NCBI RefSeq assembly: GCF_034424215.1
Contig: NZ_CP139960.1
Span: forward strand, 4,402,001 to 4,466,000
Direction: 5' to 3'
DNA: 64,000 nt
From: Niabella yanshanensis
GTDB taxonomy: Bacteria > Bacteroidota > Bacteroidia > Chitinophagales > Chitinophagaceae
Part shown: positions 1 through 8,829 of the stretch, one piece after another
Position numbering within the stretch: the stretch's first letter is position 1
Layout of the letters: the number at the start of each line of letters is the position of its first letter
The notes under the pieces: model-generated
Told to the model about the DNA's origin: nothing
The model's input: the letters and a program-made list of their open reading frames with translations, nothing else
The model's database searches: none
Made by a program: the position numbers and the translations under genes

Positions 1-291
1 AAACTCGTAAGTTGCCAGTAAAGCAGGATTGGGCATTCTTTCGTATGCTCTTGAAATTTCAATCTGCTCTTTATTTTCATGAATTTCTTCCAACGAATCG
101 GTATGGCTGGCAAATTCATCCAACTTATTGTGCAACTCTTCTTTAATAGAAATATTCACCTGGTTTGCTCTTTTAGCAATAATGGCGATAGATTCATAAA
201 GATTACCGGTTTTGCTTTTAATGCTTCCCAGGTCTTTGGTTTCCACGTTGCTGGGGATGCCGGCGCTAAGTTGTCGTCTTAACTTGCTCAT
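1..291 (-). CDS. rpoZ: RNA polymerase omega subunit, Bacteroidota type (3' end cut by window)
   Basis: Reading the minus strand from an ATG at 289-291 gives 97 codons running off the left edge. The protein begins MSKLRRQLSAGIPSNVETKD and continues with NLYESIAIIAKRANQVN, the Rpb6/omega-like helix that packs on the beta-prime subunit and helps assemble RNA polymerase. It is a partial gene, since the C-terminus lies outside the window. Its start overlaps the end of bamD by 26 bp in another frame, so translation of the two is probably coupled. The bamD-rpoZ order is common in Bacteroidota, where coaBC usually follows, which would be beyond the edge. The family call comes from the motif and the context. 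Confidence 0.85.
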   Translation of the reverse strand, partial: MSKLRRQLSAGIPSNVETKDLGSIKSKTGNLYESIAIIAKRANQVNISIKEELHNKLDEFASHTDSLEEIHENKEQIEISRAYERMPNPALLATYEF

Positions 292-1084
292 TATTCGTAA
301 ATTTTTGTATTTCTGTATTTGATAAAGAGATGTAGCTTTCTACATCTTTACGGTATTTGCTTTCGGGGAAACGCTCAATAAATTCATTCGCTTCATTGAT
401 CACGTCCTGGTAACGTTCTGTTTTCTTTGCGGCTGTTGTAAGCCCCGCTGTACGGAAAAAAGACTTCACCGCCATGTATTTATACTCATCAGCAACAAGA
501 GATTCAGGATAGTTATCCAGTAAAGTAGAAAATGTAACGCCTGCTGCTCTGAATTCGCCAATATTGTAATATAGCATTGCAGACTTATAATCTTTACTCT
601 CCAGTTTTTTTCTTAATTCATCAATATACCGGTTTGCTTCTGTAATGCGAACTGACTGCGGGTGCGTATTTACAAAAGTCTGGAGATTGCTGATCGCTTT
701 ATAAGTATTGGACTGGTCCAATTCTGCTTTGGGAGACTGCAGGTAAAAAATGTACGCCCTCATATATTCCATTTCCTCAGCCCGGGGACTGTTAGGGAAA
801 CTTTCCAGAAAGGTTTTGAACAGGTTTTCCGCGTTTGCGTAATCCTTTTGATTGAAAGTGGTATAAGCGTATTTGTAGTAAATATCCTGAAACTGAGGTG
901 TTGTTTTGTAATAAGGAATTACATCCTCGTAGATCGTATAGGCCTTCATCCATTTTTTCTTTGCATAGAACTGATCTGCCATTTTAAGCTTAAATGCAGG
1001 ATCCTTACTCTTCAATATCTTGTTCATGCCGGGGCCGCATGATACTAAAGAAGCTACCAAAAAAACAGCGATTACAAATCTCAT
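266..1084 (-). CDS. bamD: Outer membrane assembly lipoprotein BamD
   Basis: 272 residues. An upstream extension to 1192 is open, but the start at 1084 gives a clean lipoprotein signal: MRFVIAVFLVASLVSC, with the lipidated Cys at residue 16. The mature part is a run of TPR-like helical hairpins (DQFYAKKKWMKAYTIYEDVI, YKYAYTTFNQKDYANAENLF and later FPESKYRKDVESY), as in BamD/YfiO. BamD sits on the inner face of the outer membrane and works with BamA to insert beta-barrel proteins. A TAnnTTTG box lies 8 nt before this start. The 3' end overlaps rpoZ. The family assignment is firm; the start is inferred from the signal peptide. Confidence 0.88.
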   Translation of the reverse strand: MRFVIAVFLVASLVSCGPGMNKILKSKDPAFKLKMADQFYAKKKWMKAYTIYEDVIPYYKTTPQFQDIYYKYAYTTFNQKDYANAENLFKTFLESFPNSPRAEEMEYMRAYIFYLQSPKAELDQSNTYKAISNLQTFVNTHPQSVRITEANRYIDELRKKLESKDYKSAMLYYNIGEFRAAGVTFSTLLDNYPESLVADEYKYMAVKSFFRTAGLTTAAKKTERYQDVINEANEFIERFPESKYRKDVESYISLSNTEIQKFTNNEQVKTTT

Positions 1085-1092
1085 AAAGTTTG

Positions 1093-1100
1093 CAAAGTTA
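1093..1100 (-). promoter_or_regulatory. -7 promoter box of bamD
   Basis: The minus strand reads TAACTTTG, an exact match to the Bacteroidota -7 consensus TAnnTTTG, followed after 8 nt by the bamD ATG. No clear -33 TTG was found. If used, the leader would be only a few nucleotides. Confidence 0.35.
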
Positions 1101-1229
1101 ACCATAATAGGGCAAATGTTGCTAAAAAATATGACCCGCCTAACTAGGTGACAGTTAAGGTTTTGGTAAAGAATCGTACCCAACTTACTCAAGCGGGCAA
1201 AGTTGCAGGACCGCCCCCTTGATAATCAA

Positions 1230-2030
1230 CTACTTTTTGTTAGTGTCCGCCAGGAAATGATCTAATGCAGTGATCATGCTGGGAGTTTTAGGCTTGGGTG
1301 CTATAATTTCAGGGTTAAGTCCCAGCTTAACAGCTTCGGCCTTAGTATTGTCCCCAAAAGTACCTACGACCATCCCGTTTTGTTTGAATTTAGGAAAATT
1401 GTCGAACCAGCTTTTTATCCCGGACGGTGTAAAAAAGCATACTATGTCAAAGCTTTTCTCACCCACAGTTTTCTTGATGTCGTTGCTTTGAGAACGATAC
1501 ATAAACGCCAGCTCGAAATCGCAATTATTATTTTTTAACCAATTCACAATATCGCTATCCTGCTGGTTTTCGGAGCAAACATAAAGAAAGCTGAGATTTT
1601 CTTTGTGTTTGTTCATTACATCAAACAGGCTTTTATTAGTGCCATCGGCTCCGTAAAAGACTTTACGTTTTCTATACAGAATAAATTTTTGAAGGTATAA
1701 GGCTACAGCCTCTGTAATGCAGAAATATTTGGTATCCTGGGATACAGTGATTTTATTCTCCTCGCAGGTGCGGAAAAAATGATCAATAGCATTACGACTT
1801 GTAAATATGACACCGGTAAAGCGAACAATATTTATTTTTTGCTGCCTGAAGTCTTTACCGGAAATGGGGACTATACTTATCAGCGGCTCAAAATCAAGTT
1901 TCACACCATACTTTTTTTCAAGCTCGAAAAAGGGAGATTTTTCGCTCGAAGGTTTTGGCTGTGTAATGAGTATGCGCTCAATCTTGTCTGTTGCAGACTT
2001 GATACCGGATTTTTTCACTTCATTTACCAT
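1230..2030 (-). CDS. hemD: Uroporphyrinogen-III synthase
   Basis: 266 residues. It closes hydroxymethylbilane into uroporphyrinogen III, the branch point for heme and siroheme, in the cytoplasm. The two-lobe HemD pattern is visible: an N-terminal lobe with ERILITQPKPSS and GVIFTSRNAIDHFF, then a second with FLYVCSENQQDSDIVNWL, FDIVCFFTPSGIKSWF and VGTFGDNTKAEAVKLGL. Sequence identity across HemD proteins is always low, so the call rests on these spaced motifs and on the neighbour, since DUF4271 genes commonly sit beside hemD in this phylum. Its product also feeds cobA and siroheme for the nitrite reductase at 53.7 kb. Confidence 0.88.
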   Translation of the reverse strand: MVNEVKKSGIKSATDKIERILITQPKPSSEKSPFFELEKKYGVKLDFEPLISIVPISGKDFRQQKINIVRFTGVIFTSRNAIDHFFRTCEENKITVSQDTKYFCITEAVALYLQKFILYRKRKVFYGADGTNKSLFDVMNKHKENLSFLYVCSENQQDSDIVNWLKNNNCDFELAFMYRSQSNDIKKTVGEKSFDIVCFFTPSGIKSWFDNFPKFKQNGMVVGTFGDNTKAEAVKLGLNPEIIAPKPKTPSMITALDHFLADTNKK

Positions 2031-2052
2031 TAGCGATTCCTAAAATTGGATG

Positions 2053-2060
2053 CAAAAGTA
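2053..2060 (-). promoter_or_regulatory. -7 promoter box of hemD
   Basis: The minus strand reads TACTTTTG, matching TAnnTTTG, 22 nt before the hemD ATG. It lies in the short gap after the DUF4271 gene, so hemD can be transcribed separately from it. Confidence 0.42.
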
Positions 2061-2065
2061 CACTA

Positions 2066-2947
2066 TTATTTTAAAATGGATAATATTCCTTTATAGAGGA
2101 TGATCGTAGGTAAAATTTCAAATGCTCCTACGTACAAAATGAAGTGAAAAAAACTGATGCTGTTATCTTTCCGGACAATACCAACAGCTGATATATAACG
2201 ATATAAAATAAATCCTGCAATCAGCAACCAGCTTAAGGTCCAGGCAATCGTGCTTACCGGTTTTCCTGATAAAGCAATCACAATAATCAATGGTAAAATA
2301 AGAATGGTAAGTACTTTGTTTACCAGGAAGATCAGGAAGATATAATTATCCGTCAATTTACCGATTCTAAAAACCCAGCCAATAAATTTGAGCACAAAAT
2401 ACTTGCCGAGGTAGATCATGCTTATGGCTATTGTTGTATAAATGAACAGTTGCCATAACGGAAGTTCCAATTGAGACAGGTCTATATTCTTTTGTAGGAA
2501 AATGGCCACGTAGAATCCTGCGGTTATAACAAATAGTACATTAAATAAAAGAGAGGGCAGCGAGTTTTGAACTACCTGTTGCTTTAACTGGCGTTGCTTA
2601 AGACTTCTTCTGAAAAAAAGGTTCATGAGGTCCGTAAAGTACTTGTCGAAGCTTGCCTTAAAGATCGCGAACAGGAGAAATAAACCCGCAACGATATAAA
2701 AATAAACTTCTTTGCCCGGCGCGGCTACTTTAACTGTATATGGTGGATATGCGGCCTTTTTTGTAAAATTATAATAAGGATGGCGGCTAAGGATTTTACG
2801 GGATAGCTCTATGCTTTTATGAAGGATGGCATTTTTTTCAGCCGCTATGCTATCTGTCCGGTTAACAGTAAGACTATCGTTACCTTGAGCTGTTGTGTCA
2901 GATATCCATGAAATGCAAAAAAATAATACTAAAAAAATCCTGGCCAA
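2066..2947 (-). CDS. DUF4271 domain membrane protein
   Basis: 293 residues from a TTG start. The N-terminus (MARIFLVLFFCISWISDTTA) looks like a cleaved signal peptide. A short polar stretch follows, then about six hydrophobic segments (for example VYFYIVAGLFLLFAIF, LLFNVLFVITAGFYVAIFL, FLIFLVNKVLTILILPLII, TIAWTLSWLLIAGFILYRY). This matches DUF4271, a Bacteroidota family of unknown function typically encoded next to hemD. No catalytic motif is visible. A TAnnTTTG box 16 nt upstream supports the TTG start, as there is no suitable ATG nearby. Confidence 0.8.
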   Translation of the reverse strand: MARIFLVLFFCISWISDTTAQGNDSLTVNRTDSIAAEKNAILHKSIELSRKILSRHPYYNFTKKAAYPPYTVKVAAPGKEVYFYIVAGLFLLFAIFKASFDKYFTDLMNLFFRRSLKQRQLKQQVVQNSLPSLLFNVLFVITAGFYVAIFLQKNIDLSQLELPLWQLFIYTTIAISMIYLGKYFVLKFIGWVFRIGKLTDNYIFLIFLVNKVLTILILPLIIVIALSGKPVSTIAWTLSWLLIAGFILYRYISAVGIVRKDNSISFFHFILYVGAFEILPTIILYKGILSILK

Positions 2948-2963
2948 AAATAGAGTTTTGCTG

Positions 2964-2971
2964 CAAAAATA
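2964..2971 (-). promoter_or_regulatory. -7 promoter box of the DUF4271 gene
   Basis: The minus strand reads TATTTTTG, matching TAnnTTTG, 16 nt before the TTG start at 2947. Confidence 0.38.
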
Positions 2972-2982
2972 GACCTGTGGGG

Positions 2983-4788
2983 TTAAAAGTAATTAACGAA
3001 CCCGAAATGAATTTTTGACTGCCGCAGATTGAATTGTGTATCATTTCTTTTGCCAACGGCCCAGGCCAGGTTAAACAGACCTACTTTGGTTTCAAATGCC
3101 ATCCCAAGTCCTCCAGACAGATAGGTATAATTGATATTGCTCCCCCTGGCTGCATTCTTTCCCCATCCACCGTCGGCAAAGACGTTAAAATACGAGTTTT
3201 CACCAATCAGGTAGCGATACTCCAGCGTTCCGATGCCATATTGTGAGAGGAACTGGCTTTGCTCATCAAAACCCCTGAGCAGCCGGTAACCACCAATTTG
3301 AAAGAGTTCATTTCTAAATATATTGGAGCCGGAAATGTAACCGCCGTTAATGGCTGTCTTAATCGTGCTCCTTGCCGCTTTGCCTATAGGGAAATATTTT
3401 GCAGCCGCCAGTACAGACCTTACCTGGTAAGATTTCGTTTTAACAGTGTCGTATAAGCTTGCGAAATCAAAATCCGGATCATCGGGGTCTTCCAGGTCTA
3501 CTATCTGATTGTTAGGCTTAATATTCTTATTGCCTACCGAAGTGTTGAACAGCAGTTCCAGGCCACTCACGGGGTTAAAAATATAATTGGTACTGTTTAG
3601 TACATACTCAATCCCGAGATTGGTGATTTTTACATCGGCTTCTTCGGGTAATTTCCTGGTAGCAATAACCGCCGATTCACTGATGTAGTTTAAAATACTA
3701 CTGAACCGCTGCACATATAATTTTACACGTTGCTGCCGGTTTAGTGCCAGCTGTGCGCCCAGCCGGATGTCGAAGTTTAAAAATGCCGAGTCTCTTTTGA
3801 GCATATTAAAGCCAAAGTCAACGCCTAACGGAGATTTAAAAAGATAAGGCTGATCGTAATTCATACTAAGCCGTTGCGAAGCAGCCTGAAGCCGTTGCCA
3901 GGTGAGGCCAATCGTTTCTCCGGCTCCAAAGGCATTTTTTAAATTGAGCAATCCTTCTCCGGTTATCAGCATTTTACGGTTAGCAGAGGCGTCGCTATTG
4001 GGCAGAAAGCCAATAATGATATTCACCTGGCTGCTTTTCTTCTGTTGCAGAAAAACCTCTATGGTGGCCCCTGTACTTCCCCATATGAGTTGAGGGGGGA
4101 ATTCTTCTGTTACATAATTGAGTTTCTTTAGTTCGGTACTGATTTGCGCTAGCTTCTCTTTGCTATAGATAGATCCGTTTTTAATTCCTAAAAATTGCTG
4201 CAGATATTCATTGCTTATTTTGGCGTTGCCGGTAACTTTTATACTATCAATATGATAAAGAGGCCCGGGGTGAACATTCATCCGTCCGGAAACATCCCGG
4301 CCATTTATCTGCAGGCTATCCAGGAAGATGCGGGCAAAAGGATAACCATTGTTTTCCATGTATTCCAGCATGCGCTGTTGAAGTGTAACAATTTTATCAG
4401 GGTCGTACTGTTGTTGCGTGAGCTGATCGGGAGTCCAGCCCACCCGGCTTAGCCAGTGCCGGGAGGCTTCGTTGGCGTGCACCGAAGCCCATTGATAAAT
4501 TTCTCCGAAGAAGATATGAACAGTACTGTGCAGGGAATCGGACTGTACAGAGTCGATTGACGCTGTAATATAGCCTTTTGCCTGCAGAGCAGGAATCAGC
4601 TGCTGGATATAACCGGCACATTCATCCCGGTTGATGAATTCTTTTTTAGGCTGAATCACCGTTTGTGCAAATGCACTGTCCCTGTCAACCGGCACAACAG
4701 ATAAGCTATACCTGTTTTGCCCTTGTGTCAGCAAAATATGTAAAAGCAAAAATGCTGTAAGCAGGTATCGTATCTTTGCAGGTTTCAA
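2983..4788 (-). CDS. BamA/TamA-family outer membrane barrel protein
   Basis: About 601 residues from the proposed TTG at 4788; an ATG at 4845 would extend it by 19. The TTG start gives LKPAKIRYLLTAFLLLHILLTQ, a normal signal peptide, while the extension runs through repeat-like sequence. POTRA-like segments follow (YHIDSIKVTGNAKISNEYL, about residues 170-240). A C-terminal 16-strand-type barrel (Bac_surface_Ag) has the conserved FQIGGYRLLRGFDEQSQF region and ends in YF, as barrels recognised by Bam do. The protein is shorter than BamA, so it is more likely a TamA-like or accessory Omp85 protein. It diverges from hemW across a hairpin repeat. Confidence 0.82.
   Translation of the reverse strand: MKPAKIRYLLTAFLLLHILLTQGQNRYSLSVVPVDRDSAFAQTVIQPKKEFINRDECAGYIQQLIPALQAKGYITASIDSVQSDSLHSTVHIFFGEIYQWASVHANEASRHWLSRVGWTPDQLTQQQYDPDKIVTLQQRMLEYMENNGYPFARIFLDSLQINGRDVSGRMNVHPGPLYHIDSIKVTGNAKISNEYLQQFLGIKNGSIYSKEKLAQISTELKKLNYVTEEFPPQLIWGSTGATIEVFLQQKKSSQVNIIIGFLPNSDASANRKMLITGEGLLNLKNAFGAGETIGLTWQRLQAASQRLSMNYDQPYLFKSPLGVDFGFNMLKRDSAFLNFDIRLGAQLALNRQQRVKLYVQRFSSILNYISESAVIATRKLPEEADVKITNLGIEYVLNSTNYIFNPVSGLELLFNTSVGNKNIKPNNQIVDLEDPDDPDFDFASLYDTVKTKSYQVRSVLAAAKYFPIGKAARSTIKTAINGGYISGSNIFRNELFQIGGYRLLRGFDEQSQFLSQYGIGTLEYRYLIGENSYFNVFADGGWGKNAARGSNINYTYLSGGLGMAFETKVGLFNLAWAVGKRNDTQFNLRQSKIHFGFVNYF
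4771..4778 (+). promoter_or_regulatory. Candidate -7 box for hemW
   Basis: The plus strand reads TATCTTTG followed by CA, an exact TAnnTTTG match. It lies within the first codons of the divergent barrel gene and 117 nt before hemW. No good -33 element was seen. Confidence 0.28.
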
Positions 4789-4802
4789 CGGGAGTAAAAA
4801 TA

Positions 4803-4884
4803 GTTGAAAAGTTGAAAGGTATAAAAGTTTACAGGGTATAAACACTACATTCTTGTAAACCTGTAAACCTGTTAACTTATCAAC
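4803..4884. repeat. Imperfect long hairpin built of 8-nt units
   Basis: The left arm (4803-4834) is a chain of 8-mers (GTTGAAAA, GTTGAAAG, GTATAAAA, GTTTACAG). The right arm (4853-4884) is the chain TTGTAAAC, CTGTAAAC, CTGTTAAC, TTATCAAC. The right arm reverse-complemented matches the left at 25 of 32 positions, with an 18-nt loop. It fills the gap between the divergent barrel gene and hemW. Confidence 0.7.
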
Positions 4885-4895
4885 CTAAACATCAC

Positions 4896-6020
4896 ATGAG
4901 CGGTATTTATATCCATATACCTTTTTGCCGGCAGGCCTGTAATTATTGCAATTTTCATTTTGCTACATCTTTATTAAAGAAGGAAGCCATGTTGGCTGCC
5001 CTTAATAAGGAAATTTTAATGGTAGCGGCAGAAAACAACTGGCGGGTGAATACTATTTATTTAGGAGGGGGAACACCCAGTCTTTTGGAAGCAGAAGAGG
5101 TGTGGACTATGTTAAATACTATTCGATCTGTGCATCAGGTGGACGGAGGAGCTGAAATAACATTGGAGGCCAACCCGGATGATTTGACAGAGGATAAACT
5201 AAGAGGTTGGCGGGAGGCGGGCATTAACCGGTTAAGTATCGGCGTCCAGTCTTTTTTTGAGGAGGATCTGCATTGGATGAACCGGGCTCATAACGCTGTT
5301 CAGGCTAAAGAAGGGCTGAAACTGGCATTGCAATATTTTGATAATATTACAATGGACCTGATTTATGGAACTCCGGGTCTCACCCATGAGAAATGGCAAC
5401 GTAATGTAGAAACAGCGCTCGCATTACAAATCCCTCATTTATCTTGCTATGCATTAACGGTTGAGCCGCGCACACCACTGGATAAGCTAATCAGGATGCA
5501 TCAAAAGGATGATATAAATCCTGATATCCAATCGGAGCAGTTTTTATTATTGATGGGATGGCTGAGGGCTGCCGGGTATGAGCATTATGAAATATCGAAT
5601 TTTGCAAAGCCAGGTTTCCGGAGCCGGCATAATTCATCCTATTGGCAGGGGAAACCCTATGTGGGCATTGGTCCGTCTGCACATTCATTTAACGGGGCTG
5701 AGCGTAGATGGAATGTTGCTAATAACCAACGATATATCGATGCGATAGATAAAGATACGCTTCCGGTGGAGAAGGAATTACTCACTCCTGTGCAACAGAT
5801 GAATGAAGCTATTATGATCTCGCTTCGTACCATAGAAGGAGTGGACTTAAATCGCTTTTCTGAGGAGGGCGCTCAACAGGTGCTGAAGGCCGCCCGGAGA
5901 TATATAGACCGGGGGCTTGTTATCAATGAACCGGGCAGGCTACGCCTCACTGATGAAGGTAAATTGTATGCAGATGGCATTGCAGCTGATCTTTTTTTTG
6001 ACGTTCAGGCAACGGTTTAA
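4896..6020 (+). CDS. hemW: Radical SAM heme chaperone HemW
   Basis: 374 residues. The N-terminus YIHIPFCRQACNYCNFHF carries the radical-SAM cluster motif C11-x3-C15-x2-C18. It is followed by Phe rather than the fourth Cys of true HemN, which marks HemW. GGGTPS (SAM binding) and RHNSSYWQGKPYVGIGPSAH are also present. HemW binds heme and delivers it to membrane or respiratory proteins; it is often misnamed coproporphyrinogen oxidase. The start is fixed by the family's typical MxGIYIHIPFC beginning. It is convergent with gpsA, and its stop codon sits at the centre of a perfect 26-bp palindrome. Confidence 0.93.
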   Translation: MSGIYIHIPFCRQACNYCNFHFATSLLKKEAMLAALNKEILMVAAENNWRVNTIYLGGGTPSLLEAEEVWTMLNTIRSVHQVDGGAEITLEANPDDLTEDKLRGWREAGINRLSIGVQSFFEEDLHWMNRAHNAVQAKEGLKLALQYFDNITMDLIYGTPGLTHEKWQRNVETALALQIPHLSCYALTVEPRTPLDKLIRMHQKDDINPDIQSEQFLLLMGWLRAAGYEHYEISNFAKPGFRSRHNSSYWQGKPYVGIGPSAHSFNGAERRWNVANNQRYIDAIDKDTLPVEKELLTPVQQMNEAIMISLRTIEGVDLNRFSEEGAQQVLKAARRYIDRGLVINEPGRLRLTDEGKLYADGIAADLFFDVQATV

Positions 6021-6031
6021 ACCGTTGCCTG
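6006..6031. terminator. Perfect 26-bp palindrome across the hemW stop codon
   Basis: The 13-nt arm CAGGCAACGGTTT is followed directly by its exact reverse complement. The hemW TAA (6018-6020) is at the centre. It lies between convergent hemW and gpsA and could end transcription both ways, but no strong T-run follows, so a role as an mRNA 3' barrier is equally possible. Confidence 0.5.
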
Positions 6032-6040
6032 TATGTAGTA

Positions 6041-7081
6041 TTATATCAACACTTTTTCAATAGCTTCGAAACCTTTGGCAGGTGTAAGCTTATCCCATAA
6101 TATATTGTAGATGTTTTCTGCAATGGGCATTTCAGCCTTAATTTTTTTATTGATATTGTAGATGCATTTGGCGGCATTATAGCCTTCAGCCACCATGTTT
6201 AACTCCAGCTGTGCAGCTTTTACCGAATAGCCTTTGCCGATCATATTGCCAAATGTGCGATTGCGGCTGTATAGGGAATAGCAGGTAACCAATAAATCGC
6301 CCAGGTACACAGATGCGGCGTAGTTGGCCGATTTTCCACCTGTAACCAGGTTGGCCTCATGTTCGCCTACCACAATATGTTGGGCTCCAAAAGTTCTTAG
6401 AAAAGCAGCCATTTCATCGGCGCAATTGGCAATATAAACGCTTTGAAAATTATCCCCATAGTCCAGCCCATGAGCAATACCCGCGCCCAGGGCATATATA
6501 TTTTTAAGAACGGCAGCATATTGCACGCCAAGGATATCATCGTTCACCACGGTATTAATGGCAGGTGAAGTGAAATATGCTGCAATTTTTTTTGTCATTT
6601 CGATATCGGCACCTGAGAAGGTCAGATATGAAAGTTTTTCCGCTGCTACTTCTTCGGCATGACAGGGGCCTAAAACAGCAAAATAGTTTTGCAGGGGGAT
6701 GTTAAATTCTTTGGTAAGGTACTCATTCAGCAATATATTCTCTTTGGGGAGAATACCCTTTACCGCCGATAATACCTTTTTGTTTTTCAGATCGCCGGGC
6801 TCCAGTTCTGATAATACCCCGGTGGTATACGCGGAGGGTACGGCTATGATAAGCACATTAGCGGCCGCTACCACTTTTTTCAGATCTGTCTCTATTTTTA
6901 AATGCTTCGTTTTTAAAACTGCTGAAGTAAGGTAATGAGGGTTGTGTGATCTTTTTTTTATATATGACGCAGATGCGTCATTTCTCACCCACCAATTTAC
7001 CTTATTACCATTATCTGTAATGATCTTTACCAGCGCAGTAGCCCAGCTGCCGCTTCCTATAACACCAAATTTAATCGCCAT
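6041..7081 (-). CDS. gpsA: Glycerol-3-phosphate dehydrogenase [NAD(P)+]
   Basis: 346 residues. It makes sn-glycerol 3-phosphate from dihydroxyacetone phosphate for phospholipid synthesis in the cytoplasm. The Rossmann motif VIGSGSWATALVKI is at the N-terminus. The conserved AVKGILPKEN and GPCHAEEVA segments and the catalytic-lysine region YAAVLKNIYALGAGIAHG are present, followed by the NLVTGGKSANYAASVYLGDL region. GPCHAEE replaces the GSPNFAxE-type motif of proteobacterial GpsA, as in Bacteroidota homologues. Length is normal. Confidence 0.93.
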   Translation of the reverse strand: MAIKFGVIGSGSWATALVKIITDNGNKVNWWVRNDASASYIKKRSHNPHYLTSAVLKTKHLKIETDLKKVVAAANVLIIAVPSAYTTGVLSELEPGDLKNKKVLSAVKGILPKENILLNEYLTKEFNIPLQNYFAVLGPCHAEEVAAEKLSYLTFSGADIEMTKKIAAYFTSPAINTVVNDDILGVQYAAVLKNIYALGAGIAHGLDYGDNFQSVYIANCADEMAAFLRTFGAQHIVVGEHEANLVTGGKSANYAASVYLGDLLVTCYSLYSRNRTFGNMIGKGYSVKAAQLELNMVAEGYNAAKCIYNINKKIKAEMPIAENIYNILWDKLTPAKGFEAIEKVLI

Positions 7082-7157
7082 GTTTTATAATGTCAGACGG
7101 GATCTGAAGGGCAGATAACTAATGTTGCTGTGCTCCGATCCCGGTTATCTTAATTAT

Positions 7158-7928
7158 CTATTTCTTAAATGTATAAAAGCTATTGGCCTGTTGCGTACAG
7201 GTTACTACCAGGTCGTTAATACAAACGTGCGGCGGCAATCCGGCGCAGTAAAAAATGATATTGGCAACATCCTGTGCAACTAAAGGTTCAATGCCCTCAT
7301 ACACTTTAGCAGCTTTAGCGTCATCGCCTTTAAAGCGAACATTAGAAAATTCGGTATCCGCGGCACCCGGGTGAATGGCAGTAACCTTTATATTAAACTT
7401 CAGCAGCTCTATTCGCATGGCCTGACTCAATGCATTCACTGCATGCTTGGTAGCGCAATACATATTTCCCTGGGCGTACACTTCTTTGCCTGAAATAGAG
7501 CCCAGGTTAAAGATATGACCGCTTCCCGCATTGATCATAAAAGGTAAAACGGCCTTGGTCATGTAAGCAAGGCCCTTTAAATTGGTATCTACCATTACAT
7601 CCCAATCGTCAATACTTGCTTCATCAAAATTATCCCTTCCAACCGCCAATCCGGCATTATTAATGAGGATATCCATCTTTTTCCATTCGTCCGGTAGACT
7701 GTTCACTGCAGCCAGTACGTCTGCTTTGTTTCTGATGTCAAAAGATAAAGGCAAGGCTTTTACAGAGAACTCTTCCTGTATTTTGTTACAAAGTAATTCC
7801 AATCTTTCTTTGCGGCGACCGGTAACAATTACATCGTAGTTATTAGAAGCAAATTTCAAGGCACAGGCTTCACCGAATCCTGATGTAGCGCCTGTAATTA
7901 AAACTATTTTATTCATCTTTTCGCTCAT
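7158..7928 (-). CDS. SDR-family NAD(P)-dependent oxidoreductase
   Basis: 256 residues from the ATG at 7928; an ATG at 7916 is an alternative, and a longer open extension to 7964 would overlap the upstream gene. The classical short-chain dehydrogenase motifs are all present: TGATSGFG (cofactor binding), NNAG, the catalytic Ser in FNLGSISGK, and YCATKHA (Tyr and Lys). The overall pattern resembles YdfG-type 3-hydroxy-acid/serine dehydrogenases (HPGAADTEFSNVRFKGD), but the substrate cannot be read from sequence. It follows the hydrolase gene by 10 nt and is probably co-transcribed with it. Confidence 0.86.
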   Translation of the reverse strand: MSEKMNKIVLITGATSGFGEACALKFASNNYDVIVTGRRKERLELLCNKIQEEFSVKALPLSFDIRNKADVLAAVNSLPDEWKKMDILINNAGLAVGRDNFDEASIDDWDVMVDTNLKGLAYMTKAVLPFMINAGSGHIFNLGSISGKEVYAQGNMYCATKHAVNALSQAMRIELLKFNIKVTAIHPGAADTEFSNVRFKGDDAKAAKVYEGIEPLVAQDVANIIFYCAGLPPHVCINDLVVTCTQQANSFYTFKK

Positions 7929-7938
7929 TAATGAGGCG

Positions 7939-8733
7939 TTAAATATCGGATAAAAAATCTTCAATTGCTTTATTCGCCTCTTGGGGTTCTTCTATCATTC
8001 CTAAATGACCTGATTTTTTTAAAATATTGACAGATGAAATGGACGGAATGGAGGCTTGCTCAATTGTTTTATCCAGTGGTATGATCTCATCCTGTTTGCC
8101 ATAAACAAAGAGAACAGGCACTTTTACTTTCCTGAGTATCTCTACACGATCCGGTCTTTGCATCATCGCTTCGTAATAGCTAATTATTGCTTCTTTACTC
8201 ATTTCGGGCAGGTGGCTCATGAAGTGTTCGTAGCGTTCTTTGTTATCGGTTTTAGTACTGGCTGCAAACATTTTGGGTGCCGTGGTTTCAAGAAAAGGCG
8301 CTGCGCCATGTTTGTCTGTAAATTCGATACCTTTTTGCCTGGTAGCCTTCTTCTCATCGTTATCTGCAATGGCGGTGGAATGAAACAAGCCTAACCCCGA
8401 TAGCAGCTCAGGATATTTTTCTGCAAATGCCAAAGCGATATACCCTCCCAGGCTGTGCCCTATTATTGCGGCCTGTTCTATTTCTTCCGCCTCCAGTATT
8501 TCCTTTACAATTGTGGCTACTCCCTCCATGCTTACATTGCCGGTGAATTCCGATACACCGATGCCCGGAAGATCAGGAGCAATAACCCGGTAGCTTTTCT
8601 GCAGGTAATTGATTTGCTCTACCCAGGCAGAGCTGTCTACGCCAAACCCATGCAACAGCACAACCGCATTGCCTTCACCGCCAGCCAGATAACTGATCAG
8701 TTTGCCTTCAACGGTTATTGATTTTCTATGCAT
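7939..8733 (-). CDS. Alpha/beta hydrolase
   Basis: 264 residues, no signal peptide, probably cytoplasmic. The fold's landmarks are visible: oxyanion HGFGVDSSAW, nucleophile elbow GHSLGGY, acid in LFVYGKQDEIIPL and catalytic His in KKSGHLGMIEEP. It resembles esterase/lactonase-type hydrolases of the BioH/MhpC group. The substrate is unknown. The downstream SDR gene begins 10 nt after its stop. Confidence 0.85.
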   Translation of the reverse strand: MHRKSITVEGKLISYLAGGEGNAVVLLHGFGVDSSAWVEQINYLQKSYRVIAPDLPGIGVSEFTGNVSMEGVATIVKEILEAEEIEQAAIIGHSLGGYIALAFAEKYPELLSGLGLFHSTAIADNDEKKATRQKGIEFTDKHGAAPFLETTAPKMFAASTKTDNKERYEHFMSHLPEMSKEAIISYYEAMMQRPDRVEILRKVKVPVLFVYGKQDEIIPLDKTIEQASIPSISSVNILKKSGHLGMIEEPQEANKAIEDFLSDI

Positions 8734-8829
8734 ATTTTTATATTTATAGTGTTAGCAGATTAATTTATCAAGCTGGCACTCCATGCGTTTCTTTTAAAAG
8801 CCTCGAACCTGATATCGAACAGGTCATCG

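Noticed and set aside
7082-7157. Nested inverted words (CGGGATC/GATCCCG and AGATAAC/GTTATCT) between gpsA and the SDR gene
   Set aside because: Loops of about 24-32 nt and no T-run; no clear terminator or riboswitch structure could be drawn.
8735-8829. A 30-codon open stretch on the minus strand overlapping the lnt end, reading SDDLFDIRFEAFKRNAW
   Set aside because: No start codon and no recognisable family; it could be a remnant or chance, so it was not annotated.
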